A stretch of 64,000 nucleotides of DNA from Fasciolopsis buskii. Its lineage: Eukaryota > Platyhelminthes > Trematoda > Plagiorchiida > Fasciolidae. The notes below the pieces were generated by a model. The model saw only the letters and a list, made by a program, of their open reading frames with translations, searched no databases and had not been told where the DNA came from. Both the position numbers and the translations under genes were made by a program. Positions 60,149 to 64,000 of this stretch are shown here, one piece after another. Every line of letters begins with the position of its first letter. Position 1 is the stretch's first letter. The stretch is taken from assembly GCA_008360955.1 (NCBI GenBank), contig LUCM01001722.1, forward strand, positions 1 to 64,000. The letters are read 5' to 3'.

Positions 60149-60289
60149 CGCTCTTTGCTAACATTCCGAAAGCTTTTCTGTGTGTCACGCTAAATCCTAT
60201 CTATTCACCAGTCCCGTTTCCTACTTGGTGAGCCCCCAAGTAATCACCACAGGTCAGCCGTATATTCACATATGTCATTTATATATAGC

Positions 60290-60980
60290 AGAAATTAAAC
60301 TAACGAGACAGGGATTTCGAAATTTGATGAACCTGGGAATAACTTATCCTTCCTCCAACCCCTGGGCCTCACTTTTGCATATGGTCCGAAGTCATCTGGC
60401 CATGGAAGACCGTGTGAACATTGCCGCATTCTCAACAGCCCCATGTGCGTTTTTTTATACGTCGCGCTCCCGAGGCCGTTTTATCAAATACCCAGTGCCG
60501 AGAAAGAAATCCTCAAAAAGGCATTCACAATGCTATTCAGTCAGCTTGAATTTGCCCGGATGTCATTTGGATTGCTCAACACCATCCGGACATTTTCAGT
60601 ACCTGATCGACGAAGTTTTGCCAGGTTTGCGGTTTGGCTTTTGTTAAGCCCACGATTTTGAATCTGTTGTGTCTAGCTAAAATCATTACGCATCCACAAC
60701 AATTATTCAGACGTCTGAAGCACTTTAGTGTCTAGTTAAATTTCGGTGGATATGTTTATCGTCCCTTCGCTTTGGATTCTCTCGGTATTCAGATTGATCG
60801 ATTTCGTGTCACACCGATTCCAAACAAGGTGAGACGCATTATTTTGTTTCCGTCCCACAGACCATCGCACAGTTACGACGTTTTCTCTTTGACGTGTTAT
60901 CACGGTTGCTTTGGGCCAGATTGTTGGGCTCTAATTTTGCCCTTGACTGACCTCAACAACAGTGTAAAGACGGCTCACTT
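60290..60980 (+). pseudogene. Ty3/gypsy reverse transcriptase
   Basis: The frame 60,180-60,647 reads GFRNLMNLGITYPSSNPWASLLHMV (family M-x-x-x-GI-x-x-PSxSPWASPLHxV). The overlapping frame 60,443-60,661 reads RPFYQIPSAEKEILKKAFTM (family YHQIPVxxxDxxKTAF) and FARMSFGLLNTIRTFSVPDR (family FxxMPFGLxNAxxTFQRxMD). The YxDD site is a stop plus A-H-D at about 60,645-60,656. From 60,772 a third frame continues with DSLGIQIDRFRVTPIPNKVRRI (family LGHxVxxxGIxPxPxKVxAI), SYDVFSLTCYHGCFGPDCWALILPLTDLNN and HLTPEAEAACTKA. Motif order is complete, but activity is impossible. Confidence 0.87.
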
Positions 60981-61059
60981 AACACCCGAGGCCGAAGCAG
61001 CGTGTACGAAGGCCACGACTGTCTTCTTCGATGTCACAGTGTCACACACCGTAGGCCCT

Positions 61060-61490
61060 CTCCAAACGCTAAAGGTATTCTCACAAAGGACTCTTCAAAC
61101 ACAGCTACCGGCATCGTTCTTCAAAAACGCTGAGGCACGAAGTCCGATATATGGGTTTATTCTGGTAGAACCTTCAGCAGCCTCGGATGCGTTACAACAT
61201 TTTCGTTGAACGGCTAAATATACGCTTATGTTTTTATTTCTTTCACTTGCTAGAAGGCCGATAATTTTCCGTGTATATTTATCATAAACCACTAATTCAT
61301 GCACCCATCGGCCCGCACCCCAGAGGTATGCGACTTAGATTACAGTCCCCTGTTTACAACAGAAATACGTTGCATCCGCGCAGTCGACGATGTGCTAGCC
61401 GATGCGATCCCGTGTCCAAAAACAGACATACTACATTCATCATTTGACCTCACTCAGTTGGCGGAATTTCAAAGCGCCGGTCTTGCGTGA
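61060..61490 (+). pseudogene. Ty3/gypsy RNase H region
   Basis: Begins with LKVFSQRTLQTQL (family V-F-T-D-A-S-xx-A-xx-x-V-L; the DAS core is lost) and ASFFKNAEARSPIYGF (family FFSxxLxxAExRYxTFxRE). After further decay the frame 61,299-61,490 gives LDYSPLFTTEIRCIRAVDDVLADAIPC, matching LDYISQFTTDIRHIxGxDNxVADALSR, then FDLTQLAEFQSAGLA, the usual start of the linker to the integrase. A stop and frame changes lie between the two halves. Confidence 0.8.
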
Positions 61491-61571
61491 CCTAAGTTTA
61501 TCATTAGAATTCCGAGGTTCGCCTTTTGGTGCCAGTGGGCAACTGGCAATAATGGCTGCAACGAGCAAGCT

Positions 61572-61910
61572 GTGAGGTGCCATAGTAGATGTGATTGTGT
61601 AACTGTTGATACTGGCCAATACGCTACATGTGCTTTGGTTCACGTTGGTTTTTCCTTCGTGTGTGAACCCCATCGAAGAACAATATCCTGCGGCCGTCAT
61701 ACTACATTGGCGCTACTGTTCCAGCCGACTCCTAAAATCGTATTCAACCAATTTTACTGTACCTCCCATCCTATTGCTAGTGCTTCGCAGGTCTTTTCAA
61801 CCCGTTTTGTCTGGCTCAACGTCAACTTTGACAATGCGTTATGGACCAGACAGTGTTTCTATTGTCGATGAACTAGAGCTCACCATTACACACTTTCAGC
61901 ACAGGTAAAC
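61572..61910 (+). pseudogene. Ty3/gypsy integrase N-terminal zinc-binding region
   Basis: The frame 61,572-61,871 ends with SHPIASASQVFSTRFVWLNVNFDNALWTRQCFYCR, which follows the gypsy pattern HxxSHPGxxAxxxLxxxRFVWPxxxxDxxxWxRxCxxCQRxK: the His of SHP and the C-x-x-C pair are kept. Just after the stop, RAHHYTLSAQVNF fits the RHTxxPxxxF segment that precedes the catalytic core. The core itself is not found downstream, so the element ends near 61,910. Confidence 0.72.
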
Positions 61911-64000
61911 TTTTCCGCTCTCCGTGTTTGTTCGTCCATCACCATCAACCGCACAAACTCATATTTTGATTTCCTCTAATCAATTCAGGTGTTGCCTTAT
62001 CGGTGTTCCCATTCGGGATAACAAAGAACACTGGTGCAACATAGCATTCAAATTTTAAATGTACTGACTAACACCACCACGTTGTTGCGGTCACACCACA
62101 ACAAAGACATACCATCTGTCATCTAACGATTCTGCCGTGAACTGGAAATGGCACCGATGCTCCAACCTGTATCGGAAGACTACGTGCGGATGCCAAATGT
62201 TTAGGATCCCTTTGCTTTGGTGGGATGAGTCATGTGAAAGTGAACCTCGATTATGTTCAGAAGAACAGTAATGATTGGCAAACTCATCTGACGTCAGTTG
62301 GACAGCGCACGCGCTTCGAAATTGATCAACTGCGATCTGATATTGTCGCGTTTTCCGACCGTTTGAAAATTTCAAAAGCATTGGTTGGGTTAAGGCTGTA
62401 GGTCGCCCCTATTTGCACACCCGAAAGACAAAATGGCTTATTCGTTTTTGCATGATTAGTTATTCTTGAAGTGCAAAATGAGGACCACTTTCCCCGTGGT
62501 TTCTGCTGCATTTTTTAGAAAAGAAGGATGAAATAATCGCAGATATTTTCGACAAAAACGACAGGCGACTCCCTATGTACCAGACGGTCGTCCATTTAAG
62601 CAAACCGCAGTTAACTAAGTCATCTTCATATTCGATCCATACAGAGCTGCACGAAAAAACCATCATTTTTCACTGAAGGTTTCTGGCATTGAGTATATAT
62701 TGACACCAATCGGGACACCCCTCAAACCGGAAAATGTCCCATTACCATTCTAAGCCAGACGCTTTAGTTGGCAGAAGGACTGAAAGTGTTCTGATTTCGT
62801 GGCATGCTGAGAGGCGAGCGGGTGAGAAGCTCGACGTGAAGAGCAAACAACAGGCAATGAGACTGTTTGACCGCGACAATCGACAAATGGGCTTTGTCTT
62901 TAACAGGCCTATATAAATCGTTCAGTAATAAGAAACAGAGGATACGGTCACGTTAATCGACCAGAGGTCGTTTCGAACATTCTCGCTGGTTTTAGTGGGG
63001 TAGGATAGAACTTGAACCAAGACGACCGACCGAAGTCGCTAGGGTTAGAGAAGGAGACATCAACACGTGATAAAACGCAAACTATCCCAAATGAGTGTAT
63101 TGACAAATCGCCATTGATTAGTCATTCGTTCCCCATTCAAGGACGAGCTACAGGGCTCAGCCACTAAAATTTATTTTGCCGTAACCATCCTTTGTCCCGA
63201 TGAGTAACTCCATCCTACCCCATCTATTATTCACAATGCGTCCCAGTTTGTTAGTCAACTCCCTTAAGGCGTATTTCGTTAACGCCCCAAAACGAGCTAT
63301 CACCCACCAGCAGGCATTTTTGTGCATGGTGGTTTACACATCATACCGTCTCCATTTAGTCGCAGTAACAATTGATAAGTCTCGCGAACCATCAAATGGC
63401 AGTTAAATTAAGGTACTTGGTAGCACGGAAAAACTTATTGATAAAACCACTACTATCTCACCTGGTAGAACCAAGCTTGCCCATTTTGAAGCACTTCAGT
63501 AACTCGTAATATTACTATCAGTACCTCAATCAGACGGTCAAATTGCAACGCATGCTGGCAGCACTCCAACAACCGATGGACCGAACAACCACGAAATTCT
63601 CATAGTCGAAATTAGAATAACCGCAATCATGGCCATCTAGTAGTTAAGACAGAAGTTAGTCAGCCCATTCACTTTAACGACCCTGTTTAGTGACCAAAAA
63701 GTGCTCGTCATTTTTATCTTCACAATTTACAGAGCCCTTCTGTCTCACAGCAAATGGTGCGGCGAGAAACGGACCGTACAGACACCTGTAACTTTCCTCC
63801 TTTTATCGTTCATAAGTGTTCCTGGTACGACACAACCTTTATTTATGCAAACTTTTAAATATACGGAATCAACACGCATTTCGAAATCGAGTTGAGTTCC
63901 TTGTGTACGACCTTTAGAGCAGCAACAACATGCGATGGCTTTGGATGTTACCTATCAACACCATTTAGTCAAAGAGAAGAAAGAACGAGGAATAGTGTAA
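61911..64000. other. No recognisable gene (window end)
   Basis: Frames are 103 codons or fewer on either strand. I searched by eye for an integrase core (D,D-35-E context such as TTDRGxQF and VERFHRxLK) downstream of the gypsy remnant and saw none. Confidence 0.45.

Larger units (their letters stand above)
59752..61910 (+). mobile_element. Ty3/gypsy LTR-retrotransposon pol remnant (plus strand)
   Basis: Four pol domains in canonical Ty3/gypsy order on one strand: protease (59,752-60,148), RT (60,290-60,980), RNase H (about 61,060-61,490) and integrase zinc finger (61,572-61,910). Spacing is close to that of an intact pol, but the reading changes frame repeatedly. I find no gag, integrase catalytic core or LTR in the window, so the element is truncated in the integrase and at its 5' side. 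Stops and lost catalytic residues show it is long dead. Confidence 0.87.

Noticed and set aside
1..64000. CRISPR arrays, prokaryotic operons, phage genes, rRNA
   Set aside because: No regularly spaced repeats, no dense same-strand gene runs with ribosome binding sites, and no rRNA-like conserved blocks seen; the content is eukaryotic retroelement debris.

Overview
This is eukaryotic, almost certainly flatworm (most likely trematode), repeat-rich intergenic or intronic DNA. I find no intact cellular gene, no operon-like layout, no rRNA and no CRISPR. The organism call is an inference. It rests on several decayed retroelement proteins that resemble the RTE-like, CR1/jockey-like, Ty3/gypsy and BEL/Pao elements common in trematode genomes, and on the lack of any dense gene run over 64 kb.

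Layout. 1-3.4 kb: an unclassified dispersed repeat (here called X) followed by RTE-like LINE copy 1, which has the best-preserved reverse transcriptase (RT) of the window. 3.4-16 kb: unannotatable sequence with one long (AT)n tract. 16-17.6 kb: a second X in the opposite orientation, followed by 3'-truncated RTE copy 2 (endonuclease part). 19.4-22.4 kb: a CR1-like LINE on the minus strand. 23.3-24.0 kb: a minus-strand Ty3/gypsy RNase H to integrase fragment. 26.0-29.6 kb: two CR1/jockey-like LINEs whose 5' sides face each other (minus, then plus), with a possible LINE ORF1 remnant beyond them at 30.2-30.7 kb. 31.7-39.4 kb: a large inverted duplication with arms of about 960 bp and about 5.7 kb between them. 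The right arm contains the 3' end of RTE copy 3 (36.2-38.8 kb) plus its downstream flank. 39.9-41.1 kb: an RTE-like 3' end on the minus strand and a solo copy of its terminal repeat. 42.1-44.9 kb: RTE copy 4, nearly full length but heavily mutated. 45.5-46.8 kb: a BEL/Pao pol fragment (minus). 53.5 and 58.5 kb: two SINE-like units sharing a 3' tail. 59.7-61.9 kb: a Ty3/gypsy pol remnant in the order protease, RT, RNase H, integrase zinc finger (plus). The rest holds nothing I recognise.

None of the elements looks autonomous. Most have lost catalytic residues, carry stops and frameshifts, or lack whole domains. The most informative signals are structural. There are two tracts of near-perfect identity inside otherwise old sequence: RTE copies 2 and 3 over about 490-590 bp, including shared disabling lesions, and the inverted arms over about 910 bp. 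Both tracts involve the copy 3 locus. Together they suggest recent segmental duplication or gene conversion among dead elements, though an assembly artefact has to be excluded. I found no convincing new biological system.
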